DNA of 64,000 bases. It comes from Xanthomonas cucurbitae (GTDB lineage: Bacteria; Pseudomonadota; Gammaproteobacteria; Xanthomonadales; Xanthomonadaceae). The stretch spans positions 1-64,000 of the forward strand of contig NZ_MDED01000022.1 of NCBI RefSeq assembly GCF_002939885.1, written 5' to 3'. The translations under genes were made by a program, and so were the position numbers. Positions 8,610-18,552 of the stretch are shown here, in pieces; positions within the stretch are counted from its first letter, which is position 1, and every line of letters starts with the position of its first letter. The notes below the pieces were generated by a model that saw only the letters and a list, made by a program, of their open reading frames with translations, did no database searches and was not told where the DNA came from.

Positions 8610-9854
8610 CTAGCCGGTACCCGCTTGGCCGCGCCGCATCGGCGGCAGGCGCAGATAGGTCGCGCCGCGCCACAGCCACTCCACCGGCCCGAAACAGCAT
8701 CGCTGCAACCACCACCGGCTGAGCGCCAGCTGCATGCCGAACACCCCCAGCGCGAACGGCACTTGCCAGCAGCGCGGCAGCTGCTCGAAATAGCCCAGCC
8801 CATAACCGTAGAAGATCCAGGTGCACAGCGCGGACTGCAGCAGGTAATTGCTCAGCGCCATGCGGCCGGCCGGCGCAAGCCATCCCAGGCGTGGCGCCAG
8901 GCGCACCACCCAGGCCGCGTAGCCCAGGCTCATCAACGGCCCGGCGATGAGCGACAACGCGAATGCCACCGACAGACGCACGGTCGCACGGGTTGGATCC
9001 ATCCACGGCTCCAACGCATAGCTGACCAGCATCAAGCCCGACCCAAGCGGTAGCGCGACATGGCGCAGCAGGGCGAACAGGCGCGCGTGGCGCGTGGGCG
9101 CAGCGATCGCGCCACTGCGCACGAACCAAGCGCCCAGCAGAAACATGCCCAGTACCGTGGGGCCGTTGATACTCAGCCCGCTCAAGGCCTGCCCCAGGTC
9201 ATGCCAACGCTGCAGTGTCGCCTGCAGATAAGTGCCGCTGCCGAAGGCCGCGCGCTGTGCCTGCACATTGGCAGCGGACTGTTGCGCGATATCGGCCAGG
9301 GCGGTGTTCCACGCCGCCGCCATGTCCGGATCGGTCTGCGCCAGGGCCCCCACCAGGGCATACAGCAGAACCAGGCCAGGGGCGAACGCGTAGACCAGCC
9401 CGGCCAGCCACGGCAGCGTCACGGTGGGCAGCCGGCGCACGACCAGCAGCAGCGGCGCCAGCAGCGCGTAGCTCACCAGGATGTCACCGGACCACAACAG
9501 CAACGCGTGTAACAGGCCGATCACCAGCAGGCCAGCGGTGCGACGCAGATACGTGCCCAGGAATGCACCGCCGGCCGGTTCGGCGCGCTGCGCCATCACC
9601 GCAAAGCCCATCCCGAACAACAACGCGAACAGCGTGTAGAACTTGCCTTGCACAAAGAAGTAGACCAGCGCATCGGCGATGCGGTCGGCACCCTGCCAAT
9701 GCGGCTCCACCCCCGTCAGCGCCAGGTCCAGCGGGCCGACGAAGGCTTCGATGTTCATCAACAGGATGCCGAGCAACGCAAAACCGCGCAGCACATCGAG
9801 CACGACGATGCGTTCGGTGGCGGCAATCGGCGCCAGCAGCGCGCGCGATGTCAT
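8610..9854 (-). CDS. DUF418 family membrane protein (YeiB-like)
   Basis: A 414-residue multispanning inner-membrane protein. It opens with ERIVVLDVLRGFALLGILL, the standard first helix of the DUF418/YeiB family, and the C-terminal part carries the DUF418 signature region, including MALSNYLLQS and FGPVEWLWR. The function of this family is unsettled; some members are linked to transport or envelope modification. The start at 9854 is chosen for the helix register. It lies 37 bp downstream of slyD on the same strand, so the two may be co-transcribed. Confidence 0.85.
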   Translation of the reverse strand: MTSRALLAPIAATERIVVLDVLRGFALLGILLMNIEAFVGPLDLALTGVEPHWQGADRIADALVYFFVQGKFYTLFALLFGMGFAVMAQRAEPAGGAFLGTYLRRTAGLLVIGLLHALLLWSGDILVSYALLAPLLLVVRRLPTVTLPWLAGLVYAFAPGLVLLYALVGALAQTDPDMAAAWNTALADIAQQSAANVQAQRAAFGSGTYLQATLQRWHDLGQALSGLSINGPTVLGMFLLGAWFVRSGAIAAPTRHARLFALLRHVALPLGSGLMLVSYALEPWMDPTRATVRLSVAFALSLIAGPLMSLGYAAWVVRLAPRLGWLAPAGRMALSNYLLQSALCTWIFYGYGLGYFEQLPRCWQVPFALGVFGMQLALSRWWLQRCCFGPVEWLWRGATYLRLPPMRRGQAGTG

Positions 9855-9891
9855 TGCAATACAGCCTTTGCGGCCGCTGTGATGGCTGCCG

Positions 9892-10371
9892 TCAGTGGTG
9901 ATGTCCGCCGTCGCCGTGGACGTGACCGTGGTCGCGCTCTTCCTGCGTGGCTTCGCGCACCTCGATGATCTCCACGTCGAAATGCAGATCCTTGCCGGCC
10001 ATCGGGTGATTGAGGTCGACATCGACCACGCTCATGCCGACCTTCTGCACGGTCACCGCACGCGGGCCGAAGTTGGTCTGCAACACCACCTGGGTACCCG
10101 GCACCAGCTTGGTGGCACCGAAATGCTTCTTGGGCACGCGCTGGCTCAGGCCTTCGCGGTACTCGCCATAGGCCTCGGTCGCCTTGACGTCGACGCCGAA
10201 GCTTTCGCCGGCTTGCTTGTCCAGCATGGCCGTTTCCAGGCCCGGGATGATGTTGCCGTGGCCGATCAGGATCGCCAACGGGTCACGCTCCTTGGAGCTC
10301 TCGATCGGCTCCTGGCCGATCTCCGAAACGGTGTAATGGAAGCGGACGACGCTGTCTTTTTCGATCTTCAT
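9892..10371 (-). CDS. slyD: FKBP-type peptidyl-prolyl isomerase SlyD
   Basis: A 159-residue cytoplasmic prolyl isomerase and chaperone. The FKBP half starts VVRFHYTVSEIGQEPIESS and has the IGHGNIIPGLETAML loop. The inserted IF chaperone domain follows (EAYGEYREGLSQRVPKKHF). The tail HGHVHGDGGHHH is a short form of the metal-binding His-rich tail that in E. coli SlyD binds nickel for hydrogenase maturation. No hydrogenase gene is nearby, so a general folding or metal-buffering role is more likely. Confidence 0.93.
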   Translation of the reverse strand: MKIEKDSVVRFHYTVSEIGQEPIESSKERDPLAILIGHGNIIPGLETAMLDKQAGESFGVDVKATEAYGEYREGLSQRVPKKHFGATKLVPGTQVVLQTNFGPRAVTVQKVGMSVVDVDLNHPMAGKDLHFDVEIIEVREATQEERDHGHVHGDGGHHH

Positions 10372-10481
10372 GCATGGCTCTGAATAAGGCTGCCCGGTGG
10401 CAGAGGGTGAAGGACGGCTTGTCGGCCGCCGGCTGCGCCGCCATGATGGCGACCTTCCGAACCGCCCATTATCCCGGCTGC

Positions 10482-11024
10482 ATGCATATCACGCCAGTTT
10501 TCGCCGCCCGCGCACCGCGCGCGACGGCCTGCCTGCTGTTGGGCCTGCTCCTGCTGGGCGGTTGTTCGTCGCAGGCGCCGGTGCGCCGTCCGGCGACGCC
10601 GCCGCCCACGGCGCGCGTCTGGCCGCAGGTGCCCCCCGTCGATCCGGCGGCCGCCAACAACATCCTCATGCGCGCCCTTGGCCTGGTAGGCACGCCCTAC
10701 CGCTATGGCGGCAATACGCCAGAAACCGGCTTCGACTGCAGCGGCCTGGTCACTTATGTCTACAAGGACGTGCTGGCGCTGGCGCTACCGCGCACCTCGC
10801 GCGAACTGGCTGCGGTCCAGGGTCCGAGGATTCCCCCGGAAAAACTGGCAACCGGCGATCTGGTCTTCTTCGGCGCCGGCGGCAGCGTGACCCACGTCGG
10901 GATTTATGTGGGTGAAGGCCGCTTCGTCCACGCCCCGACCAGTGGCGGTACCGTCCGCCTGGATTTCCTGGACGGTGTCTATTGGCGTGACCATTATTCA
11001 GGTTCCAAACGGGTTTTGCACTGA
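10482..11024 (+). CDS. NlpC/P60 (C40) peptidoglycan endopeptidase, lipoprotein
   Basis: A 180-residue cell-wall hydrolase expected to cut D-Glu-DAP type bonds in stem peptides. The signal peptide ends in lipobox LGGC (Cys28), so the protein should be lipid-anchored. The C40 domain fills residues 60-178, with catalytic Cys86 (FDCSGL), His138 (THVGIY) and the third polar residue His150. The ATG at 10482 is chosen because it begins the signal sequence; the frame is open upstream to 10374 without adding sense. A second C40 gene follows after 109 bp on the same strand. Confidence 0.9.
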   Translation: MHITPVFAARAPRATACLLLGLLLLGGCSSQAPVRRPATPPPTARVWPQVPPVDPAAANNILMRALGLVGTPYRYGGNTPETGFDCSGLVTYVYKDVLALALPRTSRELAAVQGPRIPPEKLATGDLVFFGAGGSVTHVGIYVGEGRFVHAPTSGGTVRLDFLDGVYWRDHYSGSKRVLH

Positions 11025-11133
11025 ATTGTGATGAACGTCACAAGTAATAAAACGGAAAGTTAACTCTTTTTGAACGTACCGATCCTTTCACCAAGGCATC
11101 ATCCCGTATCGACAGCAGAACTGTGATTCCCGC

Positions 11134-11883
11134 GTGACGAACGACGAACAGATCAACCCTGGCGCCGCACCGCTTCCGCTCCGGAAACCGCTCCGCCTGC
11201 TTTGCGCAACCGCACTCTGGATTGCCGCATTGCCCGCTCTGGCGCAAACCGCCAACAGCGCCCCATCCGCTCCGCAGACGACCACGCCAGACAGCGCCGT
11301 CGCCGCCGAGAAAGCCGCCACCCGTAGCCGTGCCGACGCGGCCGCCACTGCCACCCTGGCCGCCCTGCTGCCACACCTGGCCGCCAACGACGCCATTCCG
11401 CTGATGGACCGTTCGGCGATGTTCGCCGGCGACCTCAGCCGCCTGCTCGCCAATTACGACGTCTCGCAAAGTGCCGCCAACGCCGCGCAGAACGCGGTGG
11501 CCGACAGCCGCGTGCAGGTAATCTTGCAGCGCGCCATGGCCCTGCTCGGCACCCCCTACGTCTGGGGCGGCGAGTCCACCGAAGGGTTCGACTGCAGCGG
11601 CCTGGTGGGCTACGTGTTCAAGACCGCGCTGGGCATTGATCTGCCGCGCGTGTCGCGCGACATCGCCCGCGACGAGTCGGCCGAGCTCATCAAGGACCCC
11701 AATGCATTGAAGGTCGGAGACCTGGTGTTCTTCGGCAAGCGCGGCCGCATCGATCATGTGGGCCTGGTGGTCGGCGACGGCAAGTTCCTGCATGCGCCCA
11801 GCCGCGGCAAGGACGTGCGCGTGGACTCGCTCGCCAGTGGCTACTGGAGCGAGAAGTTCATCCAGGCGCGCCGGGTATTGTAA
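11134..11883 (+). CDS. NlpC/P60 (C40) peptidoglycan endopeptidase, secreted
   Basis: A 249-residue protein starting at GTG. The signal peptide is LRLLCATALWIAALPALAQ (cleavage about residue 38), followed by an Ala/Thr-rich linker. The C40 domain (about 125-249) has Cys154 (FDCSGL), His208 (DHVGLV) and His220. It is a paralogue of the preceding gene but has a cleavable signal and a longer linker instead of a lipid anchor, suggesting a soluble periplasmic or secreted hydrolase. It is followed by a strong terminator, so the two may form one transcription unit. Confidence 0.9.
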   Translation: MTNDEQINPGAAPLPLRKPLRLLCATALWIAALPALAQTANSAPSAPQTTTPDSAVAAEKAATRSRADAAATATLAALLPHLAANDAIPLMDRSAMFAGDLSRLLANYDVSQSAANAAQNAVADSRVQVILQRAMALLGTPYVWGGESTEGFDCSGLVGYVFKTALGIDLPRVSRDIARDESAELIKDPNALKVGDLVFFGKRGRIDHVGLVVGDGKFLHAPSRGKDVRVDSLASGYWSEKFIQARRVL

Positions 11884-11907
11884 CGACCGGGCGCTGTGCG
11901 TCGATGA

Positions 11908-11939
11908 CAAAAAGGCCGCGGCGATCCCGCGGCCTTTTT
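11908..11939. terminator. Rho-independent terminator (bidirectional)
   Basis: Stem AAGGCCGCGG / CCGCGGCCTT with a 5-base loop, A run on the left and T run on the right. It lies 25 bp after the second C40 gene and between convergent genes, so it can serve both strands. Confidence 0.9.
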
Positions 11940-12000
11940 CGTGGACCCATGCGCAGCCGGCGTGGTCGTGTGACTGCCGTGTGGCAGCGCGCCGTGCCGG

Positions 12001-12492
12001 CTACCGCGAGGTATCGGCCGTGTAGTGCGCCATGGTGTCCTCGATGCCCTTGCTCAGCTCCATGACCTTCAGTGCGTATTCGGCCAGGCGCTGGTCTTCG
12101 GGCGTGTCCGGCCGCCATGACGGCACTTCCACCGGGGTGATGCCATCCGGGTCCATCGCCACGAACACGATGATGCAATGGGTGCACAGGCGCGACTCGC
12201 CGCCCATCGGGCTGCGCGCCCGCACGTCGATGGCCAGATGCATGCTGCTGCGACCGGTGTAGACCAGCTTGGCCGACACCGCGACCAGATCGCCGATGCG
12301 CACCGGCGCCACGAAGCGGATGCCGCCCACCGCAACGGTCACGCAGTAATGTCCGCTCCAGCCGCTGGCGGCGGCAAAACCGACCTGGTCGATCCACTTC
12401 ATCACCACCCCGCCATGCACCTTGCCGCCGAAGTTGACGTCGCTGGGCTCGGCCAGGAAACGAAATGTCAGATCGCGCTGTTGACCAGTCAC
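12001..12492 (-). CDS. Acyl-CoA thioesterase, YciA-like hotdog protein
   Basis: A 163-residue single hotdog domain predicted to hydrolyse acyl-CoA to free acid and CoA in the cytoplasm. The YciA/acyl-CoA hydrolase layout is visible: LAEPSDVNFGGKVHGGVVMKW at the start of the hotdog helix, then GIRFVAPVRIGDLVAVSAKL and THCIIVFVAMD. The frame starts at GTG 12492. Natural substrates cannot be read from the sequence. It stands alone on this strand between the terminator and an apparently empty 220-bp spacer. Confidence 0.88.
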   Translation of the reverse strand: MTGQQRDLTFRFLAEPSDVNFGGKVHGGVVMKWIDQVGFAAASGWSGHYCVTVAVGGIRFVAPVRIGDLVAVSAKLVYTGRSSMHLAIDVRARSPMGGESRLCTHCIIVFVAMDPDGITPVEVPSWRPDTPEDQRLAEYALKVMELSKGIEDTMAHYTADTSR

Positions 12493-12712
12493 TGCGGGCT
12501 CTCACCAGAAAATGTGCCGCAAGTGTGCCATGTGCCTGCCAGCCGGCCCACGCGTTCTGCGCAAGGGGGCACTGCACTCCATGGACAACCGAGGACGTCT
12601 GCAGCATGCGATCGGCGCGACATGCGCCATGTGGGCGTTCGAGCGACCAACAGCACCACACCGCAACCGCTGAAGAACAAGCGCCCCGCTCCCCGGGGTG
12701 CAGCCACCGCGA

Positions 12713-13549
12713 TCAGCCAGCGACCGCCCCCTGGTTGTCCTGCTTGCGCAGGCATAGCCAGGGAAAATGCGGCTGCCGTCGCCCAAGCAGCCGCCCGAGC
12801 CGTGCCATGGGCCGACGCGGGTCGAATAGCCAGCGCACCTTGAACGCGTCGAAGCTGGCGTAGGTGTGCTGGTGGTACTGCTCGGCCAGCGCGGGCACGC
12901 CCAGTCCGGTGAAATAACGCAGGCTGCGCGCGGCACTTTCGGCAGCGCGTCGCCGATCCGCATACAGGGGGCTATCGAGAATATGCAGCTCGCCGCCGCC
13001 GCGCAGTTGCGCGAGCAACGGGCGTACCAGGCCGGCAGGATCGGGGAAGTACTGGATGCAGGCCGGCACCACGATGACATCGAACAGCTCGCGCGGCAGC
13101 GCCACGCTGTGGATATCGGCGGCGACGAAGCTCAGCCGCTGCTCGTGGCCGAACACGCGTGCGGCCTGCGCAAGTTCGGCGCGGTTGACGTCGATGCCAC
13201 AGACATCGCGCTGCAGCGCCTGGGCCAGCCGCTGCGAGAGCCAGCCATTGCCGCACCCCAGCTCCAGGATCGCGCCCTCGCCCGCGCGCAGTTGCAGGTG
13301 GTGCACCAGCAATGCGCTGGACACCGCGCGCACCTGCCATTCCAGGCTGGCGCCGAGTTTGCCGCCAGGATGTGGCAACCGACGCACCTGGGCATCGGTG
13401 TACACACGGCCTTCCTTGCGCCGCACCTGCAGATAGCGGTCCTCGAACGGATCACCGGCCAGGCCACGCTGCACGAAGACACCGTCGATCAGCTCCAGCT
13501 CGGGCAGCTGCGCCAGTCGCTCGCGCAGCACGGGAAATCCAGCCGTCAT
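12713..13549 (-). CDS. Class I SAM-dependent methyltransferase
   Basis: A 278-residue protein with motif I ILELGCGNGWLS (about residues 93-104), an acidic strand-2 residue in GIDVNRAEL and motif II/III VIVVPACIQYFPDP, so it should bind S-adenosylmethionine. The C-terminal region with HQHTYASFDAFKVRWLFDP is less general. The substrate is unknown. It lies 8 bp downstream of the dicarboxylate symporter on the same strand, so the two probably share a transcript, though no functional link is obvious. Confidence 0.85.
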   Translation of the reverse strand: MTAGFPVLRERLAQLPELELIDGVFVQRGLAGDPFEDRYLQVRRKEGRVYTDAQVRRLPHPGGKLGASLEWQVRAVSSALLVHHLQLRAGEGAILELGCGNGWLSQRLAQALQRDVCGIDVNRAELAQAARVFGHEQRLSFVAADIHSVALPRELFDVIVVPACIQYFPDPAGLVRPLLAQLRGGGELHILDSPLYADRRRAAESAARSLRYFTGLGVPALAEQYHQHTYASFDAFKVRWLFDPRRPMARLGRLLGRRQPHFPWLCLRKQDNQGAVAG

Positions 13550-13557
13550 CGTGGCAC

Positions 13558-14898
13558 TCAGCGCAGCGGCCTGGCGCCATCGGCGGGCGGATCTTCCAGC
13601 CCGACATTGCTGGAGGCCGCGTCGTACACCGCCTTGTCCAGCAGCCCGGTTTCCTTGGCCACCAGCACCGGCACCAGCATCTGCCCGGTCACATTGGTCA
13701 TGGTGCGCATCATGTCGAGCACCCGATCGATGGCATACAGATACCCGATCACCTCCAGCGGCAGGTTGGCCGCGCTCAGCACCACCGTGGCCATGATGAC
13801 CGCCGTACCCGGCACGCCGGCGGTGCCGAAGCTGCCCAGCACCGAGGCGATCAGCACCACGAAGTATTGGTTGGCGGTCAACGGCACGCCGGTGTATTGC
13901 GCGATGAACACCGCGCACAACGCGGGGAAGATCGCCCCGCACCCATCCATCTTGATGCTGGCACCCAGCGGCACCGCGAACGCCGCGTAGTCCTTGCTCA
14001 CGCCAAGATTCTGGGTGATCGAACGCATCGCCACCGGCATCGCGGCAAAGCTCGACGAACTGACGAAGGCCACCTGCATGCCCGGCGCGGCACCGCGGAA
14101 GAACTTCCACGGGTTCAGCCCATGCACCAGCAACAGGCTGCTATAGACCACCACGATGTGGATGGCGCAGGCCAGGTACAACGCCAACACGAAACTGCCG
14201 AACGGCAGCAGCTTCTGGAAGCCATAGCTGCCGACCAGGCCGGCAATCAGGCCGAAGGTTCCTAGCGGGGTCATCTCCAGCACGAAGCGGGTGACCTGGA
14301 TCATGATCTCGCTCATCTGCGCGGTGAGCTTGCGTGCCTCGGCCACGCGCTCGCCCAGCTTGACCATCGCAAAGCCCAGCAGCGCGGCAAAGAAGATCAC
14401 CGGCAGGATCGAGCCACGCCCGGCCGCCAGCACGGTGTCGCCGGCGGCATTGGTCCTGGTGCCGATGCCGGTCAGCGCATAGAACGGGTTGGACGGCACC
14501 ACGTCCAGCAGCACCTGGACCGGGCTGGGCACATCGCGCGGTTTCCAGGCCGAATCCACGCTCAGGCTGAAATGGCCGGCGCCCGGCTGCAGCAGCGTGC
14601 CGACCGCCAGCCCCACGCCCACGGCCAGCGCAGCAGTGAGCACAAACCACAGGAACGTGCGGCCACCGAGTGCGGCAACGGACTTTTGCCCATGCAGCGA
14701 GGAGATCGCATTGATGACCGCGAAGAACACCAGCGGAATGGCGATCATCTTGATCAGGGTGACGTACAGATCGCCCAGGGGACCGAACCACACATCGGCA
14801 GCCGGCCCCATGGCCCAGCCAGCCAGCGCGCCCAGGACGAAGCCGGCCACCACGCGCTGCCAGAACGGAATGCGCAACCAGGCCGCAACCAGTCTCAT
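13558..14898 (-). CDS. Dicarboxylate/amino acid:cation symporter (DAACS family)
   Basis: A 446-residue inner-membrane transporter that takes up a C4-dicarboxylate or acidic amino acid with Na+ or H+. Family marks are the serine-rich re-entrant loop FVSSSSFAAMPVAM, the PLGASIKMDGCGAIFPALCA segment (equivalent to the NMDGT loop, here KMDGC) and multiple hydrophobic helices from residue 10 on. Substrate choice between GltP-like and DctA-like cannot be settled here. It is the first gene of a two-gene unit with the methyltransferase. Confidence 0.88.
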   Translation of the reverse strand: MRLVAAWLRIPFWQRVVAGFVLGALAGWAMGPAADVWFGPLGDLYVTLIKMIAIPLVFFAVINAISSLHGQKSVAALGGRTFLWFVLTAALAVGVGLAVGTLLQPGAGHFSLSVDSAWKPRDVPSPVQVLLDVVPSNPFYALTGIGTRTNAAGDTVLAAGRGSILPVIFFAALLGFAMVKLGERVAEARKLTAQMSEIMIQVTRFVLEMTPLGTFGLIAGLVGSYGFQKLLPFGSFVLALYLACAIHIVVVYSSLLLVHGLNPWKFFRGAAPGMQVAFVSSSSFAAMPVAMRSITQNLGVSKDYAAFAVPLGASIKMDGCGAIFPALCAVFIAQYTGVPLTANQYFVVLIASVLGSFGTAGVPGTAVIMATVVLSAANLPLEVIGYLYAIDRVLDMMRTMTNVTGQMLVPVLVAKETGLLDKAVYDAASSNVGLEDPPADGARPLR

Positions 14899-15044
14899 GT
14901 CATCGAATCATCCGGGGGGAATGCGTGCACCTTAGCGCAGCGCCGCGCTACCCGCGAGGCCGCGACTGGAACAGCAGCATGCCATCGGTGCGACGGACGC
15001 CGCCCGGCATAATGGGCACCGATCCAGCCACGAGTTCAAACCCG

Positions 15045-16745
15045 ATGCATTACCGCCTGACTGCCCTCGCCGCTGTGACCACGCTGTGCGTGGCTGCCTG
15101 TGCGTCCACCGCCGGACCCACGGCGGCTGCCTCCGCCGCGATCACGGTGGAGGTGCCGCCGGTGATGCATCCGGCCGGCGAAACCCCGCAGTGGTGGTAT
15201 CGCTCCGGCGCCGCGCGCGCGGCCGGCAATGGCGCGATGGCCGGCAAGGCTCGCAACGTGATCCTGTTCCTGGGCGACGGCATGAGCCTGACCACGGTGG
15301 CGGCCGCACGCATCCTGGATGGCCAGCGCAAGGGCGGCCCCGGCGAAGAAAACCTGCTGTCCTGGGAGCAGTTCCCGGCCACCGCCTTCAGCAAGACCTA
15401 CAACACCGATTCGCAGACGCCCGATTCGGCCGGCACCATGACCGCGATCACCACCGGGGTGAAGTCGCACATGGGCGCCATCGGCGTCAGCAGCGGCAAC
15501 CGCAGCGACTGTGCCGACAGCCTGGGCAAGGGCCTGCTGAGCTGGCTGCAGCTGGCCGACAGCGCCGGCATGGCCACCGGCATCGTCACCACCACCCGGC
15601 TCACCCACGCCACCCCGGCCGCCACCTACGCGCACTCGCCGGATCGCAACTGGGAAAACGACACCGACCTGCCGGACGCCGCCCGCGCGGCCGGTTGCCA
15701 GGACATCGCCCAGCAATTGCTCTCCACCGCCCGCTACGGACGTGGCCCGCAGGTGGTGCTGGGCGGTGGCCGCCGCCAGTTCCAGACCGTGCAGCAGCGC
15801 GACCCCGAGTACGACGGCAAGGTCGGCCTGCGCCTGGACGGACGCGATCTGGTGGCCGAATGGAAGCGGGCGCACCCGCAGGGCGCCTATGTCTGGAACG
15901 CACAGCAGCTGCAGGCCGCAGCCGGTGCACCGGCAGTGCTGGGGTTGTTCGAGCCAGACCACATGCAGTTCGACCACGATCGCAACCGCAGCCCGCAGGG
16001 CGAGCCCAGCCTGACCGAAATGACCCGCACCGCGATCCAATCGCTGGCGCGCGCGCCCAACGGCTTCGTGCTGATGGTCGAAGGCGGTCGTATCGATCAC
16101 GCCAACCACGCCGGCAATGCGTACCGCGCGCTGGACGAAACCGTGTCGCTATCGGACGCAGTGCGCGCTGCGGTGCAGACCGCGCCGGCGGACACGCTCA
16201 TCATCGTCACCGCCGACCATTCGCACACGCTCAACTTCGTCGGCTACCCCGTGCGCGGCAATCCGATCCTGGGCAAGGTGCGCGGCGGCGGCGGCGAGGA
16301 AGGCGACCGCAGCCAGCTGGCCACCGACATGGCCGGCCACCCCTACACCACGCTCAGCTACGCCAATGGCCCTGGCTACACCGGCGCCAGCAATGCGCAG
16401 CCAGCCGGCCCGAAGACCTTCCCGCACGACCCCAGCAGCAGCGAACCGGCCGCGGGCCGCCCGGACCTGACCCATGTGGACACCGAAGCGCCCAGCTACC
16501 TGCAGGAGTCGCTGGTGCCGACCAAGTCCGAAAGCCATGGCGGCGAAGATGTCGGCATCTGGGCCACCGGCCCGGGCAGCGCGGCGTTCCGCGGCACGCT
16601 GGAGGAGAACGTGATCTACCACGTCATCGTGCAGGCCACCCCGCGGCTGCGCGAGCGCCTATGCAAGGCGGGCACCTGCGATGCCGCCGGCGTGCCGGTG
16701 GAGCTGCCCAGGCCGGCCACGTTCGAGGCGGCGGACAGGCGCTGA
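15045..16745 (+). CDS. Alkaline phosphatase, lipoprotein
   Basis: A 566-residue PhoA-superfamily phosphomonoesterase that should release phosphate from organic esters in the periplasm. Lipobox VAAC (Cys19) implies a lipid anchor. The metal/nucleophile region is intact: FLGDGMS (Asp78), DSAGTMTAITTGVKS with nucleophile Ser128, later VEGGRIDHANHAG and VTADHSH ligands, and a final ESHGGEDVGIWATGPG. The ATG at 15045 is chosen for the signal; an ATG at 15012 would add 11 odd residues. It has no adjacent pho genes, but a PhoX-type phosphatase lies about 21 kb away. Confidence 0.92.
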   Translation: MHYRLTALAAVTTLCVAACASTAGPTAAASAAITVEVPPVMHPAGETPQWWYRSGAARAAGNGAMAGKARNVILFLGDGMSLTTVAAARILDGQRKGGPGEENLLSWEQFPATAFSKTYNTDSQTPDSAGTMTAITTGVKSHMGAIGVSSGNRSDCADSLGKGLLSWLQLADSAGMATGIVTTTRLTHATPAATYAHSPDRNWENDTDLPDAARAAGCQDIAQQLLSTARYGRGPQVVLGGGRRQFQTVQQRDPEYDGKVGLRLDGRDLVAEWKRAHPQGAYVWNAQQLQAAAGAPAVLGLFEPDHMQFDHDRNRSPQGEPSLTEMTRTAIQSLARAPNGFVLMVEGGRIDHANHAGNAYRALDETVSLSDAVRAAVQTAPADTLIIVTADHSHTLNFVGYPVRGNPILGKVRGGGGEEGDRSQLATDMAGHPYTTLSYANGPGYTGASNAQPAGPKTFPHDPSSSEPAAGRPDLTHVDTEAPSYLQESLVPTKSESHGGEDVGIWATGPGSAAFRGTLEENVIYHVIVQATPRLRERLCKAGTCDAAGVPVELPRPATFEAADRR

Positions 16746-16954
16746 GATGCAGGCTGGTGTGCGGCGGCAGACTGGCGGGCGCGCGAGGCGCGACGGGCGC
16801 ATCGATGCGTGGCGACTGGCAGTTGCCGGCGCGCCATCGGCGCAAGCCTTGGCAAGGCGGATGCACACTGTCCGCCAGCGCGCAGAAGACGTGCGAGCGC
16901 CTGCCAGCAACGTGTTGACTGCACCGGTCGATCATTGTGCAGCGTGAGGCACCG

Positions 16955-18256
16955 ATGACTACCATGCCGCCACTGCTGCCTGCCGCGCCACCTGGCCCGG
17001 TGCTGATCGCCTACAGCGGCGGCCTGGATTCGACGGTGCTGCTGTATGCGCTGGCCGCCGCGCCGGCCTATCGCGAGCACGGCCTGCGCGCGCTGCACGT
17101 CCATCACGGCCTGCATGCCGATGCCGATGCCTGGGCGGCGCACTGCCGGCAGACCTGCGAGGCATTGGGCGTCCCCCTGCAGACGGTGCATGTGCAGGTC
17201 GCCCGCGACAGCGGCCTGGGGCTGGAAGCGGCCGCCCGCCAGGCGCGCCACGCCGCCTTCGCCGATGTTCTGGCAGATGGCGAATGGCTGGCACTGGCGC
17301 ATCATCGCGACGACCAGGCCGAAACGTTCCTGCTGCGCGCCCTGCGCGCCTCCGGTCCGGAGGGGCTGGCGGCCATGCGCACGCAGCGGCCATTTGCCAC
17401 GGGCACCTTGTGGCGCCCGTTGCTGGTGCACGCCCGCGCCGCGCTGCAGGCCTACGCACACACGCATGGCCTGCAGTGGATCGAAGATTCCAGCAACGCC
17501 GACCCACGCTACGACCGCAATTTCCTGCGCACCCAAATCCTGCCGTTGCTGCGGCAACGCTGGCCGCAGGCCAGCGAGTCCCTGGCACGCAGCGCGCAAC
17601 TGAGCGCCGACGCCGGCGACCTGCTGCTGCACGACGATCTGGCGCTGCTGCCCGGCCTGCTCACCCGAAGTGGCGCGCTGGATCTGCAATTGCTGGCCGC
17701 ACATCCCGCCGCACGACAGCCACGCCTGCTGCGCGCCTGGGTCAACGCGGCAGGCGCGCCACCGCTCCCCGCGCAGGGCGTGACAGCGTTGCTGCGGGAG
17801 ATCGCCACCCCCGCGTCCGACCGGCAGGCCTGCTTCGCCTGGCAGCAGGTGCAGGTGCGGCGTTGGCGCCATTATCTGTACCTCCTGCAACCCACGGCAG
17901 CCTGGCCGGCTGCGTGGTCCACGCACTGGGACGGCGCCCAGCCCTTGCAGCTACCCGATGGTGCAACGCTAGCCCTGCACGGGCCGCAGGCGGTGCGCTT
18001 CGACCATCCGCTGCGGGTGCGTGCCCGTCACGGCGGCGAGCGCATCGTGCTGCCGCAGCGGCGCCACTCGCATCGGCTCAAGCACCTGCTGCAGGCCTCG
18101 GACCTGCCGCCGTGGGAACGCGAGCGCCTGCCCATCCTGTGGGACGGCGCGCAGGTCCTGGCCGCCGGCGATCGCATCGTCTCGGCCACCCTGCACGCCT
18201 GGCTGCAAGCCCATCACGCCCGCCTGCGATGGCAGGCGAGCAACCCGGCGAATTGA
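16955..18256 (+). CDS. tilS: tRNA(Ile)-lysidine synthetase
   Basis: A 433-residue cytoplasmic enzyme that converts C34 of tRNA-Ile(CAU) to lysidine using lysine and ATP, an essential decoding step. The PP-loop SGGLDST is at residues 21-27, followed by [11 protein letters not shown] and [14 protein letters not shown], both typical. The C-terminal TilS domain contains [19 protein letters not shown]. The ATG at 16955 has GTGAGG upstream and is preferred to the in-frame GTG at 16937. It is followed at 31 bp by xseB and then ispA. Confidence 0.94.
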   Translation: MTTMPPLLPAAPPGPVLIAYSGGLDSTVLLYALAAAPAYREHGLRALHVHHGLHADADAWAAHCRQTCEALGVPLQTVHVQVARDSGLGLEAAARQARHAAFADVLADGEWLALAHHRDDQAETFLLRALRASGPEGLAAMRTQRPFATGTLWRPLLVHARAALQAYAHTHGLQWIEDSSNADPRYDRNFLRTQILPLLRQRWPQASESLARSAQLSADAGDLLLHDDLALLPGLLTRSGALDLQLLAAHPAARQPRLLRAWVNAAGAPPLPAQGVTALLREIATPASDRQACFAWQQVQVRRWRHYLYLLQPTAAWPAAWSTHWDGAQPLQLPDGATLALHGPQAVRFDHPLRVRARHGGERIVLPQRRHSHRLKHLLQASDLPPWERERLPILWDGAQVLAAGDRIVSATLHAWLQAHHARLRWQASNPAN

Positions 18257-18287
18257 CCGCCCTGGCTACGCCCCGCACACTTGCGCG

Positions 18288-18551
18288 ATGGCTAAAAAGT
18301 CCTTGAACGAAACCTCCCCGGTTGCCCGCTTCGAACAGTCGCTGGAGGAACTCGAGCAACTGGTGCAGAAAATGGAGCTCGGCGACCTGAGCCTGGAGCA
18401 GTCGCTCAGCGCCTACGAACGCGGCATCGGCTTGTACCGCGATTGCCAGCAGGCGCTGGAACACGCCGAACTGCGCGTGCGCATGCTGACCGACCCCGCA
18501 CGTCCCGAGCTTGCCGAACCTTTCGATCCGCCCGCGCAGGACGGCGGCTGA
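18288..18551 (+). CDS. xseB: Exodeoxyribonuclease VII small subunit
   Basis: An 87-residue subunit of exonuclease VII, which degrades single-stranded DNA. It shows the conserved [17 protein letters not shown] and [16 protein letters not shown] helices. The catalytic large subunit XseA is not in this window. The stop codon is separated by one base from the GTG start of ispA, the usual xseB-ispA arrangement. Confidence 0.95.
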   Translation: MAKKSLNETSPVARFEQSLEELEQLVQKMELGDLSLEQSLSAYERGIGLYRDCQQALEHAELRVRMLTDPARPELAEPFDPPAQDGG

Positions 18552-18552
18552 G

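Noticed and set aside
15086..16918. Overlapping +1-frame reading of the alkaline phosphatase region
   Set aside because: Arg/Gly/Pro-rich translation with no family resemblance, in the same stretch where the other frame encodes an intact phosphatase.
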